From NCBI GenBank assembly GCA_003133075.1, contig PKZN01000018.1, positions 1-5,207 on the forward strand: a stretch of 5,207 bases of DNA, read 5' to 3'. The position numbers and the translations under genes are program-made. Below are positions 5,110 through 5,207 of this stretch, piece after piece (the stretch's first letter is position 1; every line of letters begins with the position of its first letter). This stretch comes from Acidimicrobiaceae bacterium (lineage in GTDB: Bacteria; Actinomycetota; Acidimicrobiia; Acidimicrobiales; RAAP-2). Under the pieces are notes generated by a model. The model had not been told where the DNA came from. It ran no database searches and saw only the letters and a program-made list of their open reading frames with translations.

Positions 5110-5207
5110 ATGGAGGAAACTCGATTGGGCGACGGTGAAGCGGTAGTTGTTCCGAGTGTGGGCCGCGATCCTCAGTATGAGGCATTCGCCGACGAGTTCC
5201 TCGATCA
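5110..5207 (+). CDS. Start of a probable SAM-dependent methyltransferase (cut by right edge)
   Basis: About 33 codons are visible, open to the edge, beginning MEETRLGDGEAVVVPSVGRD and continuing with QYEAFADEFLD. The pattern YxAFADEFLDH is common at the start of class I SAM-dependent methyltransferases a short distance before the glycine-rich SAM loop, but that loop lies outside the window, so the family is an inference from a short match. The start is uncertain: ATG at 5110 has only a distant GAGG, whereas the in-frame TTG at 5125 has GGAGGA (5112-5117) at an ideal 7-nt spacing. Confidence 0.55.
   Translation, partial: MEETRLGDGEAVVVPSVGRDPQYEAFADEFLD

Noticed and set aside
1..5207. CRISPR array, tRNA, rRNA, transposase or integrase
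   Set aside because: No regularly spaced repeats, cloverleaf-like genes or mobile-element coding regions were found on either strand.

Overview
The window reads as chromosomal DNA from a high-GC actinobacterium. The support is frequent GTG starts, GC-rich coding sequence, a DesK-like kinase with a NarL/LuxR-type regulator next to an ABC transporter, and an ECF42-type sigma factor with its DGPF partner. The genus cannot be told from the sequence. No tRNA, rRNA, CRISPR array, insertion sequence or integrase is visible.

Left half, minus strand, read right to left (2339 to 3): a membrane histidine kinase, a LuxR-type response regulator 10 nt behind it, then after a 173-nt gap the N-terminal third of an ABC transporter ATPase that runs off the left edge. 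This is the common layout in which a two-component system controls a neighbouring ABC exporter. The gap holds a strong hairpin and an imperfect inverted repeat that could be the regulator's operator.

Middle, plus strand (2401 to 4467), divergent from the kinase: a DGPF/YCII-domain protein, an ECF42-type sigma factor and a chloramphenicol-phosphotransferase-like kinase, overlapping end to start. A TGTCGA / 17-nt spacer / CGTC element sits just upstream of the DGPF gene. It matches the ECF42 promoter consensus as I recall it, so the module probably activates its own transcription. The C-terminal TPR-like domain of the sigma factor looks eroded: a segment near the end seems to be missing and the last helices are replaced by a short unrelated tail that overlaps the kinase start. 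The kinase gene is visibly less GC-rich than the two-component genes, which fits later acquisition at this junction.

Right end: a GNAT acetyltransferase on the minus strand converges on the kinase gene across 55 nt containing two mutually exclusive hairpins. Divergent from it, a plus-strand gene of about 33 visible codons runs off the right edge and resembles the start of a class I SAM-dependent methyltransferase.

The most notable part is the self-regulated DGPF-ECF42 unit joined to a small-molecule kinase of an antibiotic-inactivating family. The families are known; the combination and the altered sigma C-terminus are the unusual points.
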